From the NCBI GenBank assembly GCA_015499985.1, contig JAAAUF010000119.1, positions 1-62,203 on the forward strand: a stretch of DNA of 62,203 nt, in the 5' to 3' direction. The stretch comes from Haplosporangium gracile (Eukaryota; Mortierellomycota; Mortierellomycetes; Mortierellales; Mortierellaceae). Both the position numbers and the translations under genes were made by a program. Shown here in pieces: positions 32,221 through 42,902 of this stretch (position 1 is its first letter; the number at the start of each line of letters is the position of its first letter). The notes beneath the pieces are model-generated. The model had not been told where the DNA came from. It saw only the letters and a list, made by a program, of their open reading frames with translations, and ran no database searches.

Positions 32221-33377
32221 TTTTGAAAAAGCAGAAGCCTCGTTTGTGGAGGAAGATGGGATGGCTAAGAGAGCGTACAGGAAGGGCAAGGAAGGCCAAG
32301 GATAAGGCAGAGAGCGAGAGAGATTGAGAAAAGCGTGAGTATGAGAGTGAGTGAGTAAGTGAGTGAGTAAGAGATGCGTGTTGAAAGAGTCAGGAGGATG
32401 AACAGGAGAAGGACAGGGAGAAGTGAGGAGACAGGAGGAGCAACGAGGAGAGAACAAAAGTTGAATCTGGTGAGCATAGATGCGATCCTAGCATTCGCTA
32501 GTTGTCTTTTGTGTCATGTTTTCTCTTTGCGTTCTTTGTTCTTTTGTGTGTTTTTTAAGACTAGAGACACCCAAAAAAGACCAGGCGGCTCCTCGTTTTT
32601 TTTTCTTGTTTTCATCATAATTCTTACCATCACCTCCTTTTTCGTCTTTCCTCCATCTCCTCTTTTTTTTCATACAAAAGTGATGATGAATTTCAAGGGA
32701 TAAAAGGGTCAAGACGTAGAAACAATGGGTGGAAAATGGAGAACCCTCAATGATCGCAACTGAAAAGGGATTGTTCCTATCGCACAAAGTTTTTCTGAGT
32801 CGAGCGAAAAGGATTGGTCCACGATACCAAAGACGCTCGTTTTCGTAACTGTTGAGAACAAAGGTTGATACGCCGACGAACAAATCGACATGTGAGGAGA
32901 GAAATCCTTATATATTTTTTAGTCCTGTTCGAAACGCTTAGACAAAAGGAGCGACAGAGACGAAAACGGGACTTCAAAGGAAACGAGAATGAGGAGAAAG
33001 GAAGATGAAAAAGCTGTCAAGAGCAGGCGGAGAAAGAGGAGAGGCAGAGGGAATGAANNNNNNNNNNAAAAAAAAAGTAAAATGCGAAGGAAGAAAAAAA
33101 TGCGTGGAATCGAACAAACGAGGAGGAAGGAAGAGATTATATGGCCTGGAAGGTTGAAAGGCGAAAGGCGAACACACATGGACGAGATGATACAAATCGA
33201 CCAGATGCAACGCTGTTAACCACAGCTACCACAGCTACCATAGCACCTTTTTTTTCTATTTCTAATGACACACACACAGGGGCCCACAACTGTTTTCTAT
33301 ATCGTTCTCTTGCACGCCTCTTCTCGCTACAACCCATTCTTGGTTCTCGCAGTTTTTCAGTTGCTTCATCTTATCCA
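32221..33377. other. Intergenic with a 10-base assembly gap
   Basis: No gene is seen. The right-hand side is likely the 3' flank of the Ser/Arg-rich gene and the left-hand side the promoter of the TCP11-like gene, with a (GAGT)n-like stretch near 32340-32370 and pyrimidine-rich sense strand. Ten undetermined bases (33058-33067) in a purine-rich tract mark an assembly gap of unknown true size. Confidence 0.5.
33058..33067. other. Assembly gap (10 N)
   Basis: Ten consecutive N within an A/G-rich stretch. Frames crossing it are artefacts. Confidence 0.95.
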
Positions 33378-34568
33378 TCACCCATAATCCATCACTCCCC
33401 ACTTTAACTCATGTGTCATGACCTCCTGTCGTCCTGCTTGCCCATACGTATTCAATGTTGTCATAGCAACCGTGTTTGGACCAAAGCAAGAAGAAAAATC
33501 ATTACCTTGTTCGGCGCAACGTTCTTCAGAAACATGGATGTGCTCGACAGATATCCGGCTCGACTTCCAGCCTCCTCGGTTGTCGCCACTGTCACTGTTG
33601 GATATCCGGTGTTTGTCATGCCGCTTGGACCGACTGTGCCTTGAGCGAGACCGCGAGGAGGATGGGGTGCTGTTGCTCAATATTTGGTGGCGGCTTGACC
33701 GAGAAGAGCTTGATTTTCTCCGCTTGCATCTCTTGTGCTCTTCTCGACTTGAGCTGTCGGCTTGGATGTCTGCCTCTGGACTCGACAAAACGCTGTCTTG
33801 GTCTACAATGTGACCCACCACGACGACACGATCCTGTTTGACTATAGTTTGTATACCAAGACCACTACCACTGCATATGCTGCTGTTGTTATCGTTGGCG
33901 AGGTGGTTGTTTGTTTTGTTGTTGTGCTTGTCAAATTTCTCCTGCCGTGACAGTGAGGGGGACGATGGACTGCCACTTTGAGGTTGCCTCTTCTCCTGTG
34001 ATTGTGGCTCACCCCTCGAGGACGGATGTTGTTCCTGTATCGAGGCAGTCAATAGCTGGGATAGAGATACGGACCTCGTTGGTTGTGAGTCAATTGATGG
34101 TGATGGATGGTGGTGGGTCAAAGAGTGAGTAGGTATTGTCGAAGTTGTTGGCGAAGGAGGGGGAGAGGGAGAAGGAGAAGATGGGTCAAAGGGCTTGGAC
34201 AGGTCAAAGCTCTGGTGGATAGCGAGAACATCGGCATGTCGGTTGATGTTGGGTTGGATATGGGACGAGGTAAGGCAGGGGACGGAGACAGTTGAAGCGC
34301 CTATGATCCCCCGCCGAGGATGGTGGAGCACAGGAGCAGAGGATGAATTGTGGGGTTGAGAAGGGGGAGCCAACGCTGGAGACGACGAGGTCGAGACGGA
34401 GATGGAGCGGTAAGGGAGGGAGTGAGAAGAAGCGGTTGCAGAGGTTGAGGTAGTTGAGGAGACCGAGGTCGTTGCAGAGGCAAGGGGGAGGGGAGTTGAG
34501 GACGAGGTGGCAGGGGATGCGGAGGAAGTTGAGGTTGAAGTTGAGGCTGAAGTTGGATCGTGGTGCAT
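33378..34568 (-). CDS. Hypothetical Ser/Thr- and Arg/Ser-rich protein
   Basis: One open frame of 396 residues from the first ATG. The first half is Ser/Thr/Pro-rich low complexity with a few less random stretches (HADVLAIHQSFDLSKPFDPS; VSLSQLLTASIQEQ; GLGIQTIVKQDRVVVVGHIV). Residues about 275-350 are a basic Arg/Ser-rich segment (KRCKRRKSSSSRSSR, RSRSRHSRSKRHDKH) like those of splicing or nuclear proteins. The family is not recognised. A good donor (AACAAG then GTAATG, about 33511) lies near the end, so the final ~40 residues may instead be intronic and the true 3' end different. It is divergent from the gene at 35385. Low complexity makes the call less certain, but the frame is long and the upstream region has the usual pyrimidine-rich leader. 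Confidence 0.55.
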   Translation of the reverse strand: MHHDPTSASTSTSTSSASPATSSSTPLPLASATTSVSSTTSTSATASSHSLPYRSISVSTSSSPALAPPSQPHNSSSAPVLHHPRRGIIGASTVSVPCLTSSHIQPNINRHADVLAIHQSFDLSKPFDPSSPSPSPPPSPTTSTIPTHSLTHHHPSPSIDSQPTRSVSLSQLLTASIQEQHPSSRGEPQSQEKRQPQSGSPSSPSLSRQEKFDKHNNKTNNHLANDNNSSICSGSGLGIQTIVKQDRVVVVGHIVDQDSVLSSPEADIQADSSSREEHKRCKRRKSSSSRSSRHQILSNSTPSSSRSRSRHSRSKRHDKHRISNSDSGDNRGGWKSSRISVEHIHVSEERCAEQGNDFSSCFGPNTVAMTTLNTYGQAGRQEVMTHELKWGVMDYG

Positions 34569-35384
34569 TGGTGGCAAAAGAAAAAAGAGAGGCCTCTATG
34601 AGGGTTGTGTGATTCCAGCTGCCTTTGTGGTTGTGTATTCCAGTCCTTTGAGCAATGGAATCGGAGGGGATGTCGTTGGCGGTGGTTTATTATGTTGGTG
34701 ATGGGAGTATGAGAGTGTTGTTGTTGCAAAGGAGAATGGGAAGGGAAAGGGGGCAAAGGAAAGGAAGGAAAGGAAGGGAAGGAAGGAAAGGAAGGGGGTG
34801 AAAAAGGGAAATAGGGCACGGGTGCACACACGGTCGCTCTTTCTCGGTGGTGGTGGTAGCAGTAAAAGGGGAAACGAACGAGTAAGAAAAAAGCAAGAGC
34901 AAGCAAAAAATAACGACGACGAAGTTAAGAGAATGAGCAATGAAGAAGTTAAGAGAATGAGCAATGAAGAAAGAGCAAAAAAAAAGAAGACGAGCAAAAA
35001 ACAAGCAGGAGCAAAAAAAGGCAAGCTAAGGGAGAAAAAGGAAAAGGACAGGGACAAATAAAAAGAAAGAAAAGAAAGGAACAAGCTATAAAAAAAAAAC
35101 GGAAAACAAGTAAGAAGGGAAAGAGGGTGAAAAAGCGGCAAAAAAGAAGAAAAAAAGCTTCTTTTCTTAGGCTTGGCCACCAGTAGACTTGCTCTGCCTC
35201 TGCCTCTGGCTCAGTGCCGCTGCATCTTCTGTGGTACTCGTCGTCTCTGCTGGGTGATCCCTTTTCTTTTCTCTCTTCATCACATCTCCAACCGTACCTT
35301 TCATCACCAGGATCACACTACGACCTCACCCGCCATCGCCACAGTCCCTTCTTTTTATTCTTCTCCCAGGACACCTTGTGACAC
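34569..35384. promoter_or_regulatory. Bidirectional promoter with long purine tract
   Basis: The plus strand is almost pure purine from about 34736 to 34800 and strongly purine-biased to about 35160, which is pyrimidine-rich for the minus-strand gene. A perfect 24-bp tandem duplication (34921-34944 and 34945-34968, beginning GAAGTTAAGAG) lies within it. Such mirror-like polypurine DNA can form triplex structures. No TATA box is seen. Confidence 0.45.
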
Positions 35385-37338
35385 ATGCGGATCCCATCAC
35401 CAGAAGCGGCAAGAGCATCGGTAAGACCGATCAGATTGCTTTTTCTCGTCACTTATTATAAATATACGGAAACCCGCTTTTCCAATTTTCATTTTTTTAT
35501 TCCGTCCCAATAACAAGAAAGAAACCCGCATTGCCAGCTGGAAGCTGGAGAGGGAGGAAGTTCCTTCCTTTTTTTCCTTCCCTCTCTTGGCTGGCCTAGG
35601 CATGAAAAAATGACTCGATTCGACTCCCGCACTTGCCTTTTTCTTTCCCTTTGCAATTTGGCTTCGGGAGTGAGGGAGAGGGAGGGGAGGGGAGGGGGTG
35701 ATGAAGGCGTTCTAACCCCTGCAAAAGTTTCATCGCTTGTGTTTTTGTACGCTGTCATTCTTTGATTTTGATGGTGTTGTTAGACGACAGCAACTGGTCA
35801 TCCCGTCAGCTGCGAGGTGTCCATGCTATTGAACAGAAACTCTTTTTTTTGGGATTTGCTAATACACACAGAAACTCACATATACAAAAAGGGTCCATAA
35901 CAAAAAATTATATATCCAACCCCATGGTCCAAATAGTCCATGGGTCTAAAAAAAATCTATAGCTCTGTCAGTCAGCCTTTCGCTAATACAATCTTTTTTG
36001 ATAATTTTTCATTCTCAGACCCAGGCTATCTTACTAGCATACCTATGCGATCGACATCATGACCTCGCTACTTACGCATCTGAATCTCTCAGGCAACGCG
36101 TCCACTTTATGGCAAAGCCCGACGGATCAAACCTCAAGGATCTCTTCATCTGGGATACGCCTCTTTCCATTCGCTCCCTCGGACAAAACGCTTCTCCGCG
36201 CTGGACTCCAAGCCAGATTCGGGACTATATCCATCAACATTGGTCGGCCGATCAGTTTCCTTTGCATCCGCCCAATAATTGCAACTCCTGGGAGGCTGTT
36301 GAAGTATATTTCAAAGAGCTTGACCAGGAGACTGTCCAGGCTATGGTCCCGATCGGAGTGCAGCGGGATAGCGAGAGGAAGGATGAGATCACGCTGTTGG
36401 TCGTTCTGACAGCTGAACTAGATTCAGGAGATCAGTGCAAGGATCCTTCCAAGGGAGGACTGAAAATAGGTGGAGAGGGGCCCGTCTGGAGATATCACGA
36501 CATGGTCGCAGTAAATGAGACCAACTGGGAGCAGAATGACTGGACTATTCTCTTACCAGAGTATAAACAACCCCATGAACCAGGAGAGAGTAGACAATCC
36601 GATGGAAATGAAGAGAAGGAGGGCCAGGGTGACGACGAGGACGACTCGGATGACGACTACTGGGGCCAGTATGGGGATGCAGAGGACGAAACGGCAGCGG
36701 ACGAAACTAATGGCAAGTCCAAACATAACCAGGACCCCTCAGGCGCCACCAGCGAGACACCCCTGGACGAAGACGCCGAGGAGGAACTCTACTGGCGCAA
36801 GTATAACGAGCAGCAGGAGGAACAGGACGAGCTCGAACGGAAAAAGAAGATGCAAGAGCCACATCAACAACACCAACCACTAGAGCATCCGGCAGCAGCA
36901 GCTATTGCAGGTCTTCACCATCTTGGTCCTCAGGAGTCCTCCAAGGCTCCAACCCCGCTCCCCGGACAAGTCGACCCCGATATGTTGTCGTCTTTGCTTC
37001 AGTCTTTGGTCATGGAGAGTGTTCAGCAGATGCACCCTACCTCCTCCCCGGAATTGGATCAGCAGCAGCAGGATCCTCTTGCGCAACTGTCACCACAACA
37101 TCAACAGCATCGTGCGTCTATCAGCTTCCCTGATGCTACATCAAGACTAAACTCTGAATCACCTTTGCCTTCAGCAAGGCTCTTACAGAAGGATAACACT
37201 TTACATCATGTTGGCAGTGAAGGCTCGCAATTGAAACTCATGGAATCTATGCGATCGCTGGTGGCGGATTTTACCCAAGCTGGCTACACCAAGGACCAAG
37301 TCTTTGCCATGATGGAGACCGTCTACAACACACAATAA
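35385..37338 (+). CDS. Hypothetical acidic, Gln-rich protein
   Basis: The best model has a 36-nt first exon (35385-35420, MRIPSPEAARAS), a 598-nt intron (GTAAGA...TTCTCAG) and a second exon 36019-37338, giving 451 residues. The start of exon 2 looks structured (TQAILLAYLCDRHHDLATYA, LRQRVHFMAKPDG, LFIWDTPLSIRSLG), and the first ~190 residues seem to form a folded domain with many Trp. The middle is very acidic (GDDEDDSDDDYWGQYGDAED, then EEELYWRKYNEQQEEQDELE) and the end is Gln/His-rich before a short helical C-terminus (LVADFTQAGYTKDQVFAMME), which resembles a UBA-like helix pair only loosely. The family is not recognised. Exon 2 is secure; the tiny first exon is less so and other first exons cannot be excluded. 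It overlaps no other gene and converges on the lipase gene. Confidence 0.68.
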
Positions 37339-37492
37339 ACTAATATATGGACAGACTATTACATAAACAATGTAAAATGAACTGGGAAAAGCGCTGTATT
37401 TTATTATCATTAGGGGAAGTAGTAGTGGTATTAGTTTTGAGGGTAGTAGTGGTTCTTCTTGTCCAAGTCGTTTTTTTTCGTTTACAATGTAC

Positions 37493-39526
37493 CTAATGAC
37501 CCTCCTTAAACATAAGAGTCGCGACGTTCATATAGAAATCAATCGCATCAAAGGGCTTCTGATCATACCCAATCTTCAACCGATACCGATTATTCAGGTC
37601 CCAATGGTCTGCGTCCTCAGTTCCCACATAGTGACCCCAACGTGCACTATGAGTCGACACCAGACCATCATTCTCGCCCTCTCTCGCCTTGATGATCTCC
37701 CAGGGGATCCCCAGAGGTGCCCAGACAGGAATCTGTTTTACGGCGGCACCATAGGAGTAGTAAGAAACGCGAGGGTCGTCGGGTGTGTTAGGGTTGAAGA
37801 CGTTCTGGCAGTAGTCCGTCGTCAGATTGGCGTAGGCTGGGGTGTCCAGGAATGGAATCAGACGGTTCAGCAATGGACTGATGATCGGGTTGCTGGAGGA
37901 TTGGGAAGGCGGAGGCGGTGGAGGGCCTGCGAAGGATCCTGTGGACGTGTATTGGTAGGAGTAGGAGAAAGATGGAGGCGTTGTCGTTGTCGTGTCAGAA
38001 AAAGTGTTGACTTCCCTTGCTGTCTGGTATGCTCGCAAGGCTTCCTGAAGATCCAGAGCCGCAGCCTTGGACAGCCGCGCAGCCTCGCCCAGTTTTCGCA
38101 TGGCCTCTTCTTCAGCGTGCTGTAAATGTCCAACCCCGATGCTATCTCTGACCCAGTCCATGACAGGGCTACCTCGGTGGGGTGTTGAGAGTGTTGTGAG
38201 GGATTTGACGTCGTAGCTCTTGTCGTGGATGTGACTGATCAGGTATCTGCAGTCCAATCCGCCCTATGATTAATAATAAATCCCAAAATGAGAATTAGTA
38301 AAAAAAAATCTTGTACCCCAATGCCAAGAACAACAAAGATTAAGCGAGTCATATCTCATCCATTGTCGTAGCTGCTGAATCGAATTACCATGGAGTGAGC
38401 GAGAAAGTTGACGTGCATGCCCTCGACGGTATTTGTTAGCATCCTGTGGAGTGCCTCTGCTCGCTTCTTGATCGAACCCGTCCTAATAACAAAGTTGACA
38501 AAGAGTAATTTATGTCAATGTTTGGCACGCATTTATTGGTCGAGCTGTCCCCCCCCTCCCCCCCCTCACTTTACAAACTTCGCCCAACAAAAACTTTATG
38601 TTCTGTTCCACATACAGGAGCATTCCTGTTTGTATTTGTTTGTGATCACCATGGTCACGCAGTGGTACAGGTACACCTACTTGTGTCATCACTCAGTCAC
38701 AAGGTCTTTCTACTATTTCCCCATCACTTTTTTGTCTCTTTTGGTTTTCTAACAAACATGCCACGCCCTCTTTCTGTTTCAACTGCACGACAACAACGAC
38801 CCATATCACGCACATAACAAGAAAATCGTGGGGATGACAGTAAAAGATGAAAGAAGGCACTTACTTGGGCACACTGGCAACAACAACCTTGGCACCCAAC
38901 TTCGTCAACGCCTTCTGAATACCCTTCCAGTAATGGATCTGCAAATGTGGGATTGTTTCAGGTCCCATCTTGTCGAACCCAAACAAGCCTAAAATAAATA
39001 CACTCGCATGAAAATGAATCCAAGATACACACCATGGTCAGCCAAGTTGGTCAAATTCCATACCCATGGAGAGAAACGACACACATTTTGCTTTTTTTTT
39101 TCTCCCTCTTTTTTCGTTGCATGTGCAGTTGCAAGTCGTTTGTTGCTTACCATGACAGAGCACAATGGGATGTCGCGGTGCAGAATAACAAGAGCTAACA
39201 ACAGGCATGGCATATTCGTAATTCTGTTTTATCCGATTTTCCAGCAGACCCCTCCAGGGCGATTGCAGCGAAGGGTACTGTGCATGTCGACCTTGACCCT
39301 GACTCTGACTCTGTGGCCGTTGCTGCTCGTGTCCGTGTTCTGAATCAATTTCCTGGCTATGATCGGCATACTGAGCTGAAAGCGATTGAGAGGTAGGAGA
39401 GGAAGAGGAAGTGACGAGACCAAGTGTGGACTTGAGAGAGACATAGAGGGCGTTGGTGGATTGGGCGGTCGCCGAGAGAGAATTACGGATCTGAGAAGCG
39501 AGAAACGTGGTCGTGTTCACCAGCAT
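37493..39526 (-). CDS. Triacylglycerol lipase-like alpha/beta hydrolase
   Basis: Four exons, 39526-39151, 38988-38865, 38482-38389 and 38263-37493, in frame, give 454 residues. After an N-terminal low-complexity part (to ~100) the lipase core begins with HPIVLCHGLFGFDKMGP, whose His-Gly forms the oxyanion loop. The nucleophile elbow is AHSMGG with Ser197, and the intron falls exactly between Met198 and the first of the two Gly. The acid is probably Asp in ENDGLVS and the base His in DHWDLNNR. The order and the VPKTGSIKKRAEALHRML segment match fungal class-3-like neutral lipases that act on triacylglycerol or related esters. The elbow has Ala in place of the first Gly of GxSxG, which occurs in some lipases. 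A Pro-rich loop (PPPPPPSQSSSN) interrupts the cap. No signal peptide is evident, so an intracellular or lipid-droplet location is likelier than secretion. Confidence 0.87.
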
Positions 39527-40330
39527 TTGCGTTCTTAGTTTGAGTGTTGTTGGCTGATTAGGTAGAAAAAAAAGAAAAAAAAAGGTAAAGAGAAGGAGGA
39601 GCGGTGAAAGGGAAACAAGAATTTTCAGAAGGCAAGGGGTGAGGTGGCAGCTGTGCTTTTGAGACTATGAAGACGAGGAATTAAACCGATCTTCACAGGG
39701 AGAGAAGAAGAGTGGAGTGAAGGAGAGAGTAGATAATGAGAATGAGGAAGAGTAAGTAAGTATGGTGAGAAGTGGAAATTTGAGGAGAAGAGTTGATGGG
39801 AAGAAAAGACAAAGAAAAGAAGTAAAAGAAAAAGTCAAGAGAACAAAAAACGAGGAGAGTGAGCAAATGGAAGTTGAACGAAAGAACAAAAAGGGTTTTG
39901 TGGGGTCAATTTGGTGTCTGTGGACACGTTTGGGTCTTTGCGGGCAGTTTGTGGCTCGATGCGATGAAGTCACGTGTTCCGCTGCCCCAAAAAAGTGACC
40001 CCACACCTACACTACACACACTACACACATGACCATACCAGAAATAAGAAAAAAAATAGCTTAAGAATTTTATTTTTACAGACAGAAACGAAACGACTAA
40101 CGGCTTGATTGACAAGAAAAAAGAAGCAATGAGGACGACGATATGAGAGTGCAAGGAGGAAAATGACAGTTAGAAGTACAGAAAACAAAACGCGAGAACA
40201 ACAAAATGGTATGGTTGATGGAAGCAAAAGAAAAAGCGAGAGCAAAGTACACGAGCACAAGAGAAAAGACACAATGGAAATAAATATCAAAACACGACAC
40301 AGCAACACTTCAGATGACGATGCGTGTGTG
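39527..40330. other. Intergenic; promoter side of the lipase gene
   Basis: No gene is seen. 39700-39860 is strongly purine-rich on the plus strand, i.e. pyrimidine-rich ahead of the minus-strand lipase gene. A short ACACTACACAC repeat lies near 40009-40028. The rest is 3' flank of the zinc-finger gene. Confidence 0.35.
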
Positions 40331-41817
40331 CTATTGTTGAGGACTGAAGGGTGTAAAGCAGGTGAATGGCTTTGGCAGGACCTTCTCCTTTTCGTGGCGA
40401 TGGATCCGAATGTGCTGGTTCAGATTGTCACTTCGCGAGAACCGTTTCGGGCAGTTCCCATAGGGGCATCTAAAGGCTGGAAGGGTCCAAGGAAAAAGTA
40501 AGAAAGTAGAATGGCAATTAGTTTGCAGGACACAGACACACAACACAGACAATGTTCTCCACTTCCAATTGGGCTTTGTCCAGGCCCATCATCGCTTCTC
40601 CCGTCCCTGCTCACTTTCTGCCCTTCTGCGCCTTTTGATTTAATCTTTTTGGGAAGGTTGCATAATTTTCGGGATGAAAATAACAAAAACATAGCAACAA
40701 AGCGAACAAGGCACAAGGCAAACCTACGTTTCTCCAGTGTATGTACAGAGCGCACATGGCGCTTCAGGTGCTCAGAACGCTTAAATTGCTTGCCACAATC
40801 ATCAATCATACAGGTAAACACTCGGGTGGTGCCATCGGGGCTCAATGAGGCACGACGTGTGCGTGACTTGGTCGCAAGGCTTGATGAAGAGAAAGCCGAG
40901 GATGACGTCTCAGACGAGATCGATGTCGATGACAGTGAGGGAACCATGGCTGCTCCGCCAACGCTGCTCAGACGAGATCGAGGGAGGTGCAGGGGCTCGA
41001 GAAGTTCGTGTGACTGTGTGATCGGGTAGAGGGAGCCGAGGGAGCCGTGGCGGGGGATCAGATAAGATGGGTATTCATTGGATATCTCGAACTGTGCGAA
41101 GTCAGACGTGTCAAAGATCGACGTGGACTGACTGCGATCCAAGGGGTGAAAGCCATGGGCCGGCGTTGACGATGGGGAGAGAGAGGACGAGGACGAGGAC
41201 GAGGACGAAGGAGAGCCGTCGCTCATACCGCTGTATCCAAACTTGCCCATCCTGGAACCGGTTGCAGTCTCGAGGTTGTTGATGGACGATGCCAATTGGT
41301 CCATCTGGAAGGGGTGCACCGAGCCAGAGGACGACGAAGAGGTCGGTGGTAGGCTATGAAAGTCAGCGTTCGAATCGTGGGCAAACATGGGCTGTTGTTG
41401 ATGAAAGCTTGCAGCGGTATAGCCGGAAGGGCCGCTTGTGTACTGAAGAAGGTGGGGCTCCGAGGAGGTCATCTGGGGCAACGAGGGCTGTTCGAGTGGG
41501 TGAGAGGTGAACTGTTGAAAAGATTCTTGGTAGCCGCTACGAAATGCTGCCTCTGCCTGTTGAAGTTGCTGTTGCTGCTGCTGTTGTGGTTGGAAAATCA
41601 ACTGATCGTTGATGTGCTGGACAGAACGACCGTACATGTATGTGTCGTTGAAATCCGAGAATTGCATATGGGGAGCTGAGAGTGAGCGAGCAAACAAAGG
41701 AGCGGACCCTGTGGAGGATGATGCGGCGGCGGAGGCGGCTGCTACTACTGCTGCTGCTGACATCGCTGAAGTTGCCATGTGGTATTGTTGTGAGTTGCTG
41801 TGGTCGAGGAGGGACAT
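40331..41817 (-). CDS. C2H2 zinc-finger transcription factor, Msn2/Com2-like
   Basis: Two exons, 41817-40728 and 40476-40331, give 411 residues. The C-terminal end carries two adjacent C2H2 fingers: FTCMIDDCGKQFKRSEHLKR with HVRSVH, and FRCPYGNCPKRFSRSDNLNQ with HIRIH. The helix residues RSEHLKRH and RSDNLNQH are those of the fungal Msn2/Msn4 group, which binds the AGGGG stress-response element. The linker HTLEKRPF joins the fingers, and the intron cuts exactly inside it, so each finger is on its own exon; the acceptor at 40476 (not the later AG) restores the linker. The N-terminal 340 residues are Ser/Gln-rich with polyAla and polyGln runs, as in activation domains. A role in stress or growth control is inferred from the fingers only. 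Confidence 0.88.
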
Positions 41818-42902
41818 GGCGTGTATGCGTGGTGTGTGCGGGGCGTTGTTGTTTGTGTGTGTAGCGCAGGTCAATTGATAACGGTCGCTTGTTTTTTGAC
41901 TCTTGTTTAGGTGGTGGTAGCGAGCTGGCTTCGAATTCGATGGACACAGATGGGTAAATACAAGAGCGGTGATACCAAAGAAAGGAAAGGAGAAGGAAGC
42001 GAAGAGGGAAGAGAGAAGGGGACGAGAATTACTGTTGTAAATGGGGGAAAGAGAAGTAAAGGGGGAGGGTGGAGGAATAGACACAAAAGAACCAAAAAGG
42101 AAGAACAAGAGAAAGGGAACGATGATGGGGTGCTGATTAATAAAAACAACCAGTCTCAAATTAATGTCAGTGGAAGAGGGTGGTCTCGGTGACAGTCGCG
42201 AAGAAAGGACAAAGCGAGATGGGAAGAAGACTGAGGGTGGGCTTGTTGAAAACACCAGAGGGATGGATAAAAGTGCTCGAGATGAAAAGAGCGTACGATG
42301 AAGGAGAAAAGGATGGATAAAGAGAAAGGATGGGAAAGACAAGGAAAGATGGTCAAAGAGGTGGATGGTTGATGGGTATTTATGTCAAACAGAAAAAACA
42401 ATACGGATGGTTGTCCATATACTTTTTTTTTTTGCATTGAATCTCAGATAGCACCTACTTATTCATGGATGTGTGCATGCTGTTTGTTTGGTTGCAGTTG
42501 TTTGGACGATGTGGTACCGACGACACCTTTGAGAAGGGAGCGAGTAGATGAGTGATAAAGTGTGTTATAGAGAGACCTTTGTTCTCTCCGATTGTATTGT
42601 TCTTCGCTATTCTATTCCTAAGAAAAAAAAATAATTAAGGACGAGCCAAAGAAGAGAGGGTGTGTGTGTGAGGGAGCGAACCGTTGTTAATGCTGTTTGT
42701 TTGTCCCATCCACTTCCACTTCCATTTCCTTCCTTTCTCCCCCCTTGCATCTCTTTCTTGTATTTTTTTTTTTTCTCGCGCTCTCTTGCTCTCTTGCTCT
42801 CATTTTTTACTTTTTTTTTTGTCGTTCACGTAATGAAGTTAATAATATCACATAATACATAATCACAGTCTCGCTGTCTGGTTCCTTGAAAAAAAGGCGT
42901 CC
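41818..42902. other. Intergenic; long 5' leader of the zinc-finger gene
   Basis: No gene is seen in 1.1 kb. A frame stays open upstream of the ATG at 41817 but is Phe/Leu/Ser-rich and reflects the pyrimidine-rich leader (purine-rich on the plus strand, 41970-42340). A CTCTTG repeat and T runs lie near 42780-42822. Confidence 0.4.

Noticed and set aside
33000..33220. Frames running through the N gap
   Set aside because: They contain undetermined residues and only reflect purine-rich DNA.
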